Shown one piece after another: positions 25,950 through 38,442 of a DNA stretch of 64,000 bases; the stretch's first letter is position 1; each line of letters starts with the position of its first letter. The notes below the pieces were generated by a model, which had not been told where the DNA came from, ran no database searches, and was given only the letters and a program-made list of their open reading frames with translations. Source of the DNA: Warburgia ugandensis (Eukaryota > Streptophyta > Magnoliopsida > Canellales > Canellaceae); assembly GCA_035236585.1 (NCBI GenBank), contig CP141136.1:27629426-27693425 (forward strand), in the 5' to 3' direction. The position numbers and the translations under genes were made by a program.

Positions 25950-27860
25950 CTGATCTGTTAAACTCGATTGCAGGCTATCTTCATAGCTGAAGTGTTGTCA
26001 CAATACAACTTCATCGCATCTTGAGATACAACACCCAAATCCCTTAGTAAGTTCCTCAGCCATACTAACTCACTCACTCCAAAAGCCATTTCTTTATACT
26101 CAGATTTTGCACTTGACCTTACTACTACCGGTTGCTTTTTACTTCTCAAAGTCATAAGATTTCCCCCTACAAAAGTAAAGTCTCATGAAGTAGATCTTCT
26201 ATTATCAGCTAAACCAGCCCAATCTGTATCAATGTAACCTTCTACCTTCAGGTGATTATACTTGGTGAAAAGTAACCCTTTACCCAAAGTAGACTTCAAA
26301 TGCCTCAATATACTTTCTATGACATCCATATGTGGTTTACGTGGATCATGCATAAACTAGCTCACTATACACACTACCTAAGCAATGTCTAGCTTAGTGT
26401 GAGACAAATAAATTAGTTTTCCCACAAGTCTCTGGTAAATTGTTATATCAGTAGAAGTTGCATCCAAATAATGAAACAACATATGATTTTGTTCAATAAG
26501 AGTATTCACAGGCTTACATCCAAGCTTGCATCTTTTAGTTAACAAATTAAGAATGTATTTTTATTGGGATAAAAAAATACCATTCTTTGGTCGGGCTACC
26601 TCAATACCAAGAAAGTACTTCAAGTCACTAAGTTGTTTCATTTCAAATTTTGAGGCCAAATGTCACTATAAGCTCTTAATTTCCTCTTAATCATTACCTG
26701 TTGCTTCCATATCATCAACATAATTAATCAAAGGAGTAATTCTTCCCTTTCGGTGTGTTAAAAACAGAGTGTGATATGAGTTACTTTGTTTATAGGCAAA
26801 GTTTTTCATAAACTTGGTGAATCTACCAAACCGAGCTCTTGGAGATTGCTTTAACCCATACAATGCCTTATTGAGTTTGCACACCATTGTAACATTTGAG
26901 TACTTCTATATACCTAGACTAAGATCCATATAAACTTCTTCTACAGGATCTCCATGCAAGAAAGCATTTTTTACATCAAATTGAAGAAGTGGTCAGTCTT
27001 AATTTGTTAACCACTAAAGACAAGAGCACTCTAACTATATTAAGCTTGGAAATTGGTGTAAAAGTGTCTTGATAATTATTTTCATAAGAGTATGTATACC
27101 CTTTTGTAACTAATAGAGTTTTGTACCCTTCAAAGGTCCCATCTGCCTTTGCTTGACTACAAACACCCATCTACATCCCATGATCTTCTTTCCTTTTGGT
27201 AGAAGCACTAGCTTCCAAGTAGCATTCTTTTCAAGTGTTGCTATTTCTTCTGCGATGGCTTAGGTCCATCTAGCATCTGCTAAAGCTTCCTGCATTTAGT
27301 TAGGAATAGAGACAGATGATAATTGTAGCACAAAAGACTCGTATGACTTGGACAATTTTTGGGAAGACATATGATCACAAAGGGATTTCTAGCCTTGGAT
27401 TTAGGATTAGGCTCATATTTAATGGGTGGTTTACCATGATTAGAATGAGCTGGAAGACAATATTGACAATTGTGATTCAAAATTAACATCATCAATAATC
27501 GTAAAATTAGGACTAATGGTTACCTCTAAAGGAGTCTCCGAAAAAGATTGGCCTAGTTGTTTTAGATTGTTAAGAGACATTGCATTATCATGGAGAGAAT
27601 CATCTTCAACATTTGGAGCCATTGGCTTAGCAATCGGGGACCTTTTCCCTTCATTTAGTCGATCATTGGTATCACTTTTGGTCGTCCAGAACAAATCCGG
27701 TCGTTTGGTAGCAGACATCTGATCCAATTCATTCGTTAGACCAGTAGTATTACTTTTGTTCGTCTGGATATTGGAGAAATTGAAATCTCTGGGGGAAAAT
27801 GCTTGTAGTTCTTTATGATTAATCACTTCTTCTTAATTCTCCCCCTCAAGTGGTAAATCA
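25950..27860 (-). mobile_element. Reverse transcriptase and RNase H remnant of the copia fossil
   Basis: RNase H text is at 25,958-26,155 (KQPVVVRSSAKSEYKEMA, LYCDNTSAM). Reverse transcriptase text is at 26,687-26,887 (CKLNKALYGLKQSPRA, LINYVDDMEATGND) and 26,976-27,170. The linker before it reaches about 27,830. Classed as Ty1/copia and broken. Confidence 0.85.
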
Positions 27861-27989
27861 GTAGTTGGTGGCCTGTAGAAAAGTTCTTTCTAATGAAAAA
27901 TAACATCCATGGAAACATAAAACCTTTGAGAAGGTGGATCATAACACTTGTAACCTTGTTGATTGATCTCATATCCTACAAAAACACAC

Positions 27990-30167
27990 TTCAAAGCACG
28001 ATACTCAAGCTTAGTCAGTTGATGTGGATGTAAGTGGACATAGACCACACACCCAAAAATTCAAGGAGCCAAAAGTACCACCAACAGAAGAGTGTAGTGA
28101 TCAAAAAGAGCATCTAATGGTATTCTAAAATCGAGAACATTAGATGGTGTATGGTTTATTCAGTAGACCACTAAATTTAAAGCTTCACCCCACAAGTAAG
28201 AAGGAACATGACCTCCCATCAAGAGAGGCCGAGTAACTTCCAATAAGTGTTTGTTTTTTTCACTTTGCAATACCATTTTGTTGAGGAGAATAGGGACATG
28301 TTGTTTGGTGAATAATCCTAATTGAGTAAAATAATTTCATCAATTCTTCCTTGAAGTATTCTCCCCCATTATCGAAACAAAAGACTTTTATTGGAATGCT
28401 AAACTGAGTGGTCACCATTTGATGAAACAAACGAAAAACTAAGCAAACATCACTCTTGTGCTTCAATTGATAAACCAAGTCATTTGAGTGCAATCATCAA
28501 CATAAGTTACAAACCACCTCATCCCATTAAGAGTAGAAATTGGTGCCAGTCCTCAAACATTTGAATGAACTAATGAAAAAGGGAGATTTTCTTTATTATC
28601 ACTCAAATGAAAAATAGTATGGTGACTTTTTACCATTGTACAAGTTTGGAAAATAAAATCTAAAAAATTACACCCCCTAAATAAAGAGGGAAATAATCTC
28701 CTAAGATAGCTAAAAGAGGGATGTCCTAATCTCCTATGCGACAGTTAAATTTTCTATTTTTTCTTATTCACCGAATCTTCATTCACCAATTAAGCTTGCC
28801 CTTCACTGTTGGAATGTTAGAACCTATCATCCAAATAGTACAATCCTCCATGTTGTCTACCACTGCCAATCTTCTCCTTGGTATGAATGTTTTGAAAAAC
28901 ATAGTGAGTAGGAAAAAAGAAAGCAACACAATTATATGATTTGGTTAATTGAATAATAGAGAAGATTACAATTTAATGATGGCATAAATAAGACATCTTT
29001 AATAGCTAAGGTGGGAGATAATGAGATTGTACCAACTCTAATAATAGGAGATGATACACCATTGGCATTGGTAATGGTAGATTTGGAACTAGGGGATAAG
29101 TGACTAAACCTATAATGATCATAAGTCATATGGTCTGTTGCACTAGTATCAATTATCCAATCACTATTTCCAATAAAAGACATACCTAACTTGGCGATAA
29201 ATCCAGGAGTTGTGGCTAGATTCCCCTTTAGATTGGTGCCCTCCTCCTTAGCATTGAAAGATACCTTCTTGCCCTTTGGATGCCAATCTAGATATCCATG
29301 GAGTCGAAAGCATGTATCCACCATATGACCAATACCATTATAGGGAGTACATTTTCGATCCTTCTTTGAGGTAGGCATTTTCCGAGAGGCCATTACAGCC
29401 CCTTCTCCAATCTTTCCTCCAAGCATAATGTCTTGGCGATTAGCTTCCATACAAACCATAGCATAAACAGCTTGTATATTTGAAAGAGGTTTGATAACAA
29501 GTATGCTACCTTGAACCCCATCTAATTGAGGATCAAGACTAGCCAAAAATATATACACACTTTGAGAATTAACCTTTGTGGTATATTTTACAATATCATT
29601 AGCACACTCCATTATACAATCATCAATATCACCAAGTTTTTGCCATATTTTCTATAGTTTGCCAAAATAAGAAATAACAGAACCTCCATTCAGGCAGACA
29701 ATAATTACCTCGCAGTGTAGTTGATAGACTTTTGATGCATCTTGGTCAACCAAATATGTCTGTTTGATCACCTCCCATATTTTCTTCGCCGTAGCCAACT
29801 GAAGAAAGAGAGATCTAATGCCTTTTGTCATTGCATCAAGAAGCCATGATTTGACCAAGTAGTTTTCATCCTACCATGCTTCATATTCCTTTGAATGAGC
29901 ATCTTTCAGCACACTCTTAGTACTTGAAATAAAACCCCAATGTTTCCTCCCATGGATCCTATTTTGAGCATTCAAAGACCATTCAATATAATTGGAACCA
30001 TCAAGCCTTTCTGGAGTGATTAGAGAATAAATTTCTTGCATATGGAACCTAGCCGATATAGTAGTAGATTCATTATTCTTTAAAGAATCATTACTACTTT
30101 CTTTTAAATCAGTCATAGTGGAAAAGGCACTAAAAAAGAATTTTGCAGCGGAATGATATGAAAACAA
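27990..30167 (-). mobile_element. Gag, protease and integrase remnant of the copia fossil
   Basis: Gag begins near 30,167 and contains ERLDGSNYIEWSLNAQNRI; more gag text is at 29,652-29,858. A knuckle-like CTPYNGIGHMVDTCFRLHG and the protease-type DWIIDTSATDHMT lie in 28,932-29,612. Integrase text with FDNGGEYF and PYSPQQNGIAK is at 28,260-28,493. The region is broken. Confidence 0.85.
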
Positions 30168-30231
30168 ACATAAATTGTGAACACTAGACCAAAATTCAAT
30201 TCCTAGGATAAAGAAGAGGAGATTGAACCAT

Positions 30232-30243
30232 GCTCTGATACCA
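30232..30243 (-). other. tRNA-iMet-type primer binding site of the copia fossil
   Basis: The minus strand reads TGGTATCAGAGC just inside the 5' LTR. Confidence 0.9.
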
Positions 30244-30248
30244 TATCA

Positions 30249-30490
30249 AAGAACACAATTGTGAAATAATTTTCTGATGATTTCATTCATTATTATTCTA
30301 CTATATATATATATATATAATATGTATGAAGTACATTTACAAGGAAAGAACAATTTACAAAGAAAGAACAATCGAAGTAATTACAGAATAATACAGAAAA
30401 TAATGAATAGAAAATATACTATAATTAAGAGAGAAATAAAGGTAACTACTGATTAAGAAGGTTGATTATATCAAACCCTTAATCCTAACA
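30249..30490 (-). repeat. 5' LTR of the copia fossil
   Basis: Partner of 25,525-25,758. It carries an expanded (TA)n run near 30,301-30,319 that the other LTR has only as a short ATATAT, which accounts for the length difference. Confidence 0.88.
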
Positions 30491-32675
30491 TTATGTATCA
30501 ACGGGCCGGTTTAACCTAAGCATCACCCAGAAAATACTCGGTATCATTTGGGGTAATGATAGTTGTTTCATATGGTGAGACTAAATGCAAATAGAAAAAG
30601 AAAAAAAGAAACATAAAATACAAAGAATCCTGATTATTCAATTAATTAATCAGCCTTCAAATGAAATGGATCATCCCTCTTGGTTTCATACATATTTTTC
30701 CCAGACCACTCATGTTTAGGCCACTTATCTGACGGCGGCTTTAGTTTGTCGCACAATAGAAGGTTCTCTTATTCAAAACTATACCCCTTAGCATAAAGAG
30801 TCATCACATACGCATGGTACGTTCAGGGTTTTGGCCTCTTTAATCCTCTTTATCGTTAGTTTCCTAGCTAAAAAAGCATCCGGTGTATGGGCAGTGGCCG
30901 TGCCTTTCTTATTTCTTTCTGTTTGGCCGTCTTACTTTTTTATCTTTAGCAGCCCTTTTACTGGGATTGCTTTTCAGTTCTTTCCCGTCTTAGCATATTA
31001 TTCCAATTCAAGCATGCATAATAAGCTACCACAATCAACTAGCTGGGCAGTTCAAATATCATGTCTACTTTATTTCTTTAGTCGAAGGTGAAGGTAAACA
31101 AGGAAGGTTGAATAATGTGAAAACAATGATTAATGTTGGCTATTACGTCTAGATAACAATTGAGCTGTTGTCTTGTTACTTACACGTCACAAGTTGGAGG
31201 CGTGGAAACAGCCTTTTGCAGAAATACAAGATAAGAATTTCCATTATGTAACGTTTGTGCCCCTCTCTTCTGTGGACCTCACATACGCAAGCTTCATGTA
31301 CCTGGCTGCCCTTTTTATTATCTTTGTCAACCAATGACTTACATGGCAAACTACCGGTGAAAGCAACTAGAAGCATAATAACTAGGCGACTAAGTGGTCC
31401 ATAACCATTGAGTAACCAAGTGATCAACATAAGCTTTCACCTGGAATCTGTGTGTAAATCGGCTCAAGAATTAGGGAATGCTTAAACCTGAATCCACGAG
31501 TGATGTCTCCTGATATTTTATTATCTAACCCACTTTTTCCTCTGTCACGCACATCATAGATAGGCCATAGACCAAAACTATGATATATTGGATGATGCTA
31601 ATTACTAATGTTCGTTAGTGAGAAATGGATGAATCAAAAAGCTCTTGAAAAGAGTGTTGGTAAAATCGAAACAATTGCTACGTATGGTCATCATCCAAAG
31701 GAGAAGGATTTCCAGATATCATCGATCCCATGGTTTCAGACGCAGTTTTAGCGCAACTAAAAATCAGAATCTCACTATTGCTGAATGTGAAAGAACCAAC
31801 GACAGTACCACCTCTTGGGACATTCCTTTTAGAAGACTAGTCTAGCCTGGCCTACAACGAGCTGATTCCCCTGCTTAATTCTTACTTTCTTTGTGGCTCC
31901 AGTCAGAAAGATCCTTAGAACTTGTGGTAAATTCTCAGTGAGATTGTTATATAGACACATTTTTGGAAATGCTCGTGCTGCAAGCAAATATTGTTTGGAC
32001 CGTTAAGCACAACCAAGGTGTACAAATTCCGAGTAGTTATCTACGCTGGGCAAGTCGTTAACTCAAGACAATCTCAGGTGCAGGGGCTGGAATATGGCTT
32101 CAATCTGCTATTTTTTGTCAAGCACCGAAGGAATCACTATCCACATTCTACTTAACTGCTGTAACAAGACTATCTTGCAAAGGTTCAAACAATTCTCCAT
32201 CGTCATGGAACGAGACTCCGCCAACACAATTGCGTAGATATAGAATTCGGACGAAACTCCATGGAAATTGGATTATATTCTGTTCGGAGCAGAGTGCCTT
32301 TCAGCAAATCTCAAGGTCGAGTTTCGGCACACTTAGCATTGTGGAAACGAAGGGCGGACACATTGGCCAAACAAGTAATCTCTAGAACTGACCTTTGTAT
32401 TGACGAGTTTGATTTTGGGGTGTAGGCTAAGTACAGTATTTCTATGTTTAGAGTTTGATCCACCAACATTCTTTTGATGGCAGATCTTGTAAATGACTAC
32501 CTTCGGTCCTTTCGCATAAAAACAACATGGATCGCCGTTCACAAAAGAAATGTACTAGCAAGTAGTGAAGAATTTTTCCAACATAACAAAAGAAAATGTG
32601 AGATGAAAATTTAGTTGTTTAGCAGGATCCAATTGTCTGCCATAATGGGTACTTTCTTCTCACAAAACACAATGG
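30491..32675. other. Non-coding region downstream of the ABCG pseudogene
   Basis: No recognisable gene, repeat end or RNA. The open frames are short and unlike known proteins. Composition is more even than in the neighbouring transposon fossils, so this may be old low-copy host DNA, including the former 3' flank of the ABCG gene. Confidence 0.45.
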
Positions 32676-33709
32676 TCACCACGTTGGAAGAGAAACAAAG
32701 ATCAGTTTAAAATCTAGAGAGAGATTGTTTCCGAACCTAATTGAGGTTTTGCATTTCAGTGCACTCTGCCAAATCCTCATCAAAGCCAGATATGCAATGA
32801 CGCGGAAAACCACGATCCTTGCAGTTAGTGCCGCGATTGAGGGTCCTTTCTGATTAATGCCGACGAGATTTATAGAAGGGCACCAACCATACAAGTGACG
32901 CCGGGTTTGCGGGGTAAGTTTCCTGCGGGGAGTACTGAGAGGCTATCAAAAGCTTGTAAAAGTAATGACTATGTGATATGTACTTAGTCCAAGAGATAAA
33001 GGCCGGAACGTTCTGTACATAAAATCCACCGGTGAGAAGGAATGTGAGCATGAGCATAAAGCCGATTCTAATGGCATCTCTGACATCCATAATTAGGGCT
33101 CCAAGGGCAAGGCCAATGCTTGTGGATGCAACCACACAAAAGAGGACAACAAATTGAGATTAAGAAATTTCCAACTGTGGGCTTGAGTCCTGCCATCCAA
33201 TAGGTTACAAAGACAAATGGGAAGACAAGAGCCATGGGTGTATCCGCGGCCATCCCAGACATGAAGTAAGACGAGAGCCTATACATGCTCGATCTCCTCT
33301 CCTTTGTTAGCATCATCCGCTCCTGGGGGAAGGTGAAGATAGCTTGAGTTACAGGCAAGAGACCCCAGAATCCAGAAACAAAAAAGAGGAGACCAATCTG
33401 ATCTTGTATGTGGGCAATGTCTGATTGCCACCATATAGTAGACCTGCGAGGGTTGCCACAAAGCAATCTGAGTGACCTTGGCGGCATCAAAGTACTGGTA
33501 CTTCCTTTCTTTTAGGCCTCTCTGTAGCAATACCGTGAATTGTTGCCACCAACTTGTATCCATCGTTGAGCACCCTTTTAGTCAAAGCATTCTACACTAG
33601 CTGTTAGCCTCATGAAGTTCCACCTTATCGCTTGGGTGGATTGTATGGGCAGAAGCTAAAGCTTGTTTTATTAGGGCTTGATCCTCTCCAGAACCTTCCG
33701 AAGATACAC
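32676..33709 (-). pseudogene. ABCG half-transporter, C-terminal exon only, degenerate
   Basis: The minus strand opens after a good splice acceptor (TTTTGCAG at 33,710-33,717) and shows the membrane half of a white-brown-type (ABCG) transporter. Text in order: WWQQFTVLLQRGLKERK, IAHIQDQIGLLFFVSGFWG, AIFTFPQERMMLTKER, MYRLSSYFM, YWMAGLKPTVGNF, FLLTGGFYVQNVPAFISWTK, HYFYKLLIASQY, FRVIAYLALMRIW. This is closest to the ABCG9/14/21 group (ABCG14 carries cytokinins in Arabidopsis). The ATP-binding half (Walker A, signature motif) is not in the window. Stops are visible near 33,590 and the frame changes near 33,450 and 33,140, so it is a dead fragment. A chromovirus-type LTR lies where the upstream exons would be. 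Confidence 0.85.
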
Positions 33710-33717
33710 CTGCAAAA

Positions 33718-34449
33718 CCGAATTTTGTCACACGAGTGAAATTAGAGGCCTTTGAGTATTTTGGGATTTCCTAACCCGAAATATATATTCCCAACATATG
33801 AACAGTAACCAACATACTACACCAAATGCTTTCACAGGCTAAGTCCAATAACAAGAGATTACAGGAAAGTTCAGGCAGATTCTTCTATGTTTCCATTTTC
33901 CTTTCGTCATGTGTGCAAAGTAAATCAAGATGGTGGTTGCACCGGACAACTGACCATCATCAATACCAAATGGTGTATTCATTCTATCCTTGCATAAGAA
34001 ACTTAACGTCATTTTTGCCACTTACCGTCAATTTCAAAAAAGAGTTATAATGTCATGTTAAATGTGTAAAGCATATGACTCTATACCTTGCTATGTAACA
34101 ATTTACCATTTATTCATTGGTGCTGTACACCTTCGTAGGCCTTGTGACCATCCATGTCTAGCAACCAAAACAGTTTTCTTTTGGATGCTAGATGTTGCGG
34201 GACGAGTTCTGAGCGACTATATGTTAGTCCCTCTGTCAATCAACCAATTTTCACTCCCTCGAACAATCGACGAGTGGATTGAGTTTCCAGACAAGTGTGC
34301 TCATAAAGAGTTATAGCCCGAAGGATAGAGTTATTTTCTTGAACGGCGAGAGGAACTTTCTTAGGAACAAACCAAAAGGAGTGAATGTTCCCCTTTAGTT
34401 CCTTATTCTATGTTCCGGTCCCCATTCAACGTTCTATGTGATTGTGACT
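33718..34449. other. Former intron or flank of the ABCG pseudogene
   Basis: No coding match on either strand. Ends at the LTR-related sequence that starts near 34,450. The upstream ABCG exons are not found. Confidence 0.4.
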
Positions 34450-37400
34450 TAGATGAATAACATCAAAGTAACAACATGTCACTAAAGCCAAGATAGCATC
34501 ATCGGCACCCCTCAATATATGGGGTCCATAATCATCCAGTCTCTACTGGAAAATATTCCTTCATGGGAAATATCGGTAATGAGCTCATACTGGGCATCTC
34601 ATCATGCCATGCACCATAGTCCAAAATGCATAAAGAACTACTATGTTGTAGTCTAAATCTGTACTAATGCCCCTAGATAACTGCTACGGTAATATGCTAA
34701 TACCATGATGAAAATACATTATGTCACTACCTATATAGGGAGATAATACTTTCACAGTGGGGCCTTCCCATAATTGCCCCCACTCAACTTTTAGCCTCTT
34801 TGGGCATGGTATCCATTTCATCATTAGTTTTAGATAGTGAGTGGCCAAGCCTTCACAACTTTCCTAGCATAGTATCCCCAGGCTTATGCCTATCGAAAAC
34901 GAAATCCACAAGCCTTTATGCTCGTATGAAAAATAATGATAATACTAGCCTATTCATATAAAAATCTATAATAACATCATTATCCTCATTAATTTGGTAT
35001 TCATATATTGAGGATGTAATTTCGTCATTTAATTTCATAGATAAACATGCAACATAAATGGTGGCCATGTACCAAACATGTAATTTCTCAATTTAAGTAC
35101 ATAATTTAATTTCAGATTGGTTTGTAGATAATGATCATATAATTCTAAGCATAAGATCATCATATCATTTTAATTAAATTACTAGACATTTTAAATAACT
35201 AAGTCTTACCAATTTACGATAATTCTACTTGATGAATAATTTCAACTCTATAATTTCATAACATTAAATAAGATCATGTTTAGAACATAGATGTTGCAAT
35301 TTACAAAATGCATTCTTAAGGTTCCACCTACCTCGAACGCGATAATCCCCAGTACTTAGTATGATCAATGACCTTGATCGGCATATCGATCTGTGTATCT
35401 GTCAATTTATATGTATATCTAATGTCATTTTTTATTTCTTGATCATCATAAGTTTGGATGACCTTGCATTTGTTCTTTCTTGATCATATCTATCATCTTT
35501 GAGGATTTGTTTGATCATTTCATTTTGACCATTGATTAAGAATTAATGATCAAGATTTCTTTGTATTCCTTAATATTGACTAATTTATCTGTAACGGATA
35601 TTTTTTTCTTATATTATAACAGTTGATCTATAAATCTGACAGTTAGATTGACTTTTAATTTTTCTAATTTAGATGTTTGAACTATTTTCTAATCCCAATT
35701 CTTTATATACGACTTATTTAGTCTTTGATCATCTTTAAAGATGATGATCTTAATCTTTATAGATTTTTTATCTTTTTGATACACGGTCACTTCGTGGCTG
35801 TTGATCAAAATCAACAGTTTAGATCTTCTAATTTCTAATTTCCATTTATCTCAGTTTGATCTAAAATCTATTTCATTTTTCAAGGTATGATCTATTAATC
35901 TTAGATCTTCTTTTGATTATCTTTCATTATCATGATCTTACATTTGATCTTCCTTGATCATAGTCATCTTACTTAAAGGCTCATCTGATCATTGAATTCT
36001 AGCCTTTGATTATCAATCTATGGTCTAGATACTTTTCCTAAGTTAAATGATGTACAATAAGCTTTATTATGTTGCTGATTGACAATGTCTTGATTATCTT
36101 TCCTAAATCTAGATAGCTCTTCCTTATTTTTAGATTTGACTATTGCTTATCATTTAGGTTCTGCTTTAAAAATGATTAATACAATCCTCATGTGAGGAGG
36201 TGTTTAGACATCATCAAATGTCAATGGAAGGCAAGGGAAAATCACTTAGATTTTAAGATATCTATTATAACCACAATGTTCATAAGCTACATGAGTGACA
36301 ATAGATCACATCCTTTTGAAAGGGTCCTATGAGCTTGATACCATAGTCTCTTTGTACTTAATTTTAAGTTAATATCCAAGAATTGTGATCATGACATTCA
36401 AGGATGTAGATTTATTCCTAAGTGGGCCCAGAATTTGGGGATGAAATTAGTTTCTTATCTTATAAGATTCTCGTGGGCCCATACTAAAATTAATTCCATT
36501 CCACTGTAAAGTTGTAAAATGTAAATCTACTTTAGATTAATCAGATCTTAAGTTTCCTACTATTCTTTAAGTTACTTTCTAATTATTTTATATTATGCTA
36601 AATGTGACAGTTGATTTGTTTTATCTTATCACCATATCACTTACTAAATCATTTCAGATGATTTGATCATCTTTGATCTAGCTAATCAAACTTATTTGCA
36701 TGATTTTTGGCTTATGATCAATATAAGCAGTCTTCAAATCTTAAATTTCACCATTCCATTAGATTCTCCCTATCAATATGAATCAAGTGAACGTTTCAAA
36801 TCTAAATTTGAAGTTGTATTGACTTCTGAATTGAATTTCTAAGTTTCTGATAATTTTAACAATCCAGATTTGATTTGGATCAAGAACGTATAAAAAAGGG
36901 CTCTATTGGGATGCACGGTTGCATTCCCATCACTGGGATGCTATGACATCATGGCCGTTTCCTAATCGCATTGCACGCAATGCACGCATGGAGTCGCTTG
37001 CATAGGATGCATCTCTTTGTTGCATCTGGATGATGCGTCTTAGTTACAGATTTGACCGAAATCATTCGGACGGTATGATCTTGACCATCCGATCATTTTC
37101 AGTCTGTATCTTCAATCTGAGACGATTAATCATTTTACTATTTTCACCTATTCAAGGGTTTTGAGGTCTCACAATTCCATCTAACTACTCAGATCTTCCA
37201 TCTGAGACGTATATGGTGTGGGTCTCATCCTATGCCGCTAGATCTGTCATCTTCGACATATCACCAACTAGAGAGAATATGGGAAGCCAAAAAATGGTAA
37301 AGGCATATCAGAAAAGAAAGAGGGAGGAGAGGGAAGGCCTACCTTGATCAACTGGAGTGAAGAAGAATGCCAAAGAGGAAAATATTTGCCTGAGAACATC

Positions 37401-38234
37401 ATTGGCCTGGAATAGATAAATAGAGAAGAATAATGTTGGTGATGTCACTAGAGATTGATAGGGAACATAGGGGAAAGGTGTATTGGACTATGCTTGAGAC
37501 GATGATTGGTCTTGATCGTTAAAATAATAGTGAGATTCTATGAATTTCATGGGGAAAGACCGTCAGGAGAAACCTTAGTTGGTTTAGGGACGATGCTTTT
37601 GTGGATGGGCCCATCGTCATTCCAGGGTTTTGTCATCGAGCGTGTCAGCGAACTCGCCAAATGGTTAAAAATGGAAAAGAAAAAGGAAAAGGAAAAATAA
37701 AAGGAAAGGAAAGAGAGAGGAGGAGAAGGCGAAGAGGAAATGGCTGGCAGACTTGGGAATCCTAGAAATTTTGTGTGAATTTTAGAGGGTATTTATAGCC
37801 AAATTTTGATTATTTTATTAAATTTTTAATACTTTCTCTTTTTATTCCACTCAAATTAATTTAGAGAAAGTGGAAATTCCATTATCTCCACTTTCAGCTT
37901 TGTGCTAGCTGACTCATGTCTTAACTCATTGATGACTCATGTCTTACCTAACTTTGTGGACCCCACATAGATAAAATTACCATTTTACCCTTATAGGTAA
38001 AACTCAATTTTCAAAATCAAGAAAAATGTGGATTTTTCATTCAAACTCCAATTTTAGCATGCTTATAGTCATTGGACTCGAGTTTTTGAGTACATTCCAA
38101 ATACCTATGTCTCAACTCTTAATTCTATTTCTATAAAAAATTGACTTTCTTAGAATTTAAATTTTTAATTTTGTATCCAAACTCAATTTCTCACTTAAGA
38201 ATTCAAATATATTTATAAAAAATGGGGTTATTAC
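34450..38234 (-). repeat. Solo LTR fragment of the long-LTR chromovirus family
   Basis: Shares the middle (CCTAGCATAGTA, the 34.66-34.89 kb stretch) and the outer end (TTTTAGCAT...GAGTACATTCC, then GGGGTTATTAC) with the LTR at 9,637-12,942, in the same orientation. No primer site or polypurine tract adjoins it, so it is a solo or leftover LTR. Its left limit is uncertain. A 300-400 bp segment near 36,105-36,500 is shared with 50,150-50,520 instead, which suggests a nested repeat. Confidence 0.7.
36105..36500 (+). repeat. Dispersed repeat shared with 50,150-50,520
   Basis: Shared text includes ATTAGTACAATCC/ATTAATACAATCC, then GTCAATGGAAGGC, then GGAGTGACAATAGATCA/TGAGTGACAATAGATCA, and later GTGGGCC. 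The two copies run in the same direction. One lies in LTR-like DNA, the other in the leader of the Athila-like fossil. Confidence 0.7.
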
Positions 38235-38245
38235 CAGTTATCTTA

Positions 38246-38442
38246 GGCTTCTTTTAGATACATTTTTTGGGGAAAATTTTCTGGCATCCATCATCCAAAC
38301 ACAGCCTACAAGTGGCATCTCAAAACACGTTATTTCCCCTTGTTTAATTTGGAAAATAAACATGTGTATTCAAATGTATTTTACCAACCATTCAATTTTT
38401 CCTTAAAAAGGAAAATTGTAGAAATAGTATCCAAATGCAGCC
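38246..38442. mobile_element. Tourist-like MITE (PIF/Harbinger type)
   Basis: A 197-bp AT-rich element with imperfect terminal inverted repeats: GGCTTCTTTTAGATAC on the left, and on the right the inverted form of GGCTGCATTTGGATAC. It is flanked on both sides by TTA (38,243-38,245 and 38,443-38,445), the target copy typical of PIF/Harbinger elements. It codes for nothing. A second inward TIR-like motif (CATCCAAACACAGCC, near 38,292) sits inside it. Confidence 0.7.

Larger units (their letters stand above)
25525..30490 (-). mobile_element. Ty1/copia fossil with both LTRs
   Basis: About 5.0 kb. Order on the minus strand: 5' LTR (30,249-30,490), iMet-type primer site (30,232-30,243), gag, zinc knuckle and protease, integrase, reverse transcriptase, RNase H, polypurine tract, 3' LTR (25,525-25,758). 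Integrase before reverse transcriptase is the copia order. It keeps its whole layout but is broken at many points. By eye the LTRs differ at roughly 8-9% of sites, so the insertion is probably a few million years old, depending on the clock used. No matching 5-bp target copies are obvious at its two ends. Confidence 0.88.
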
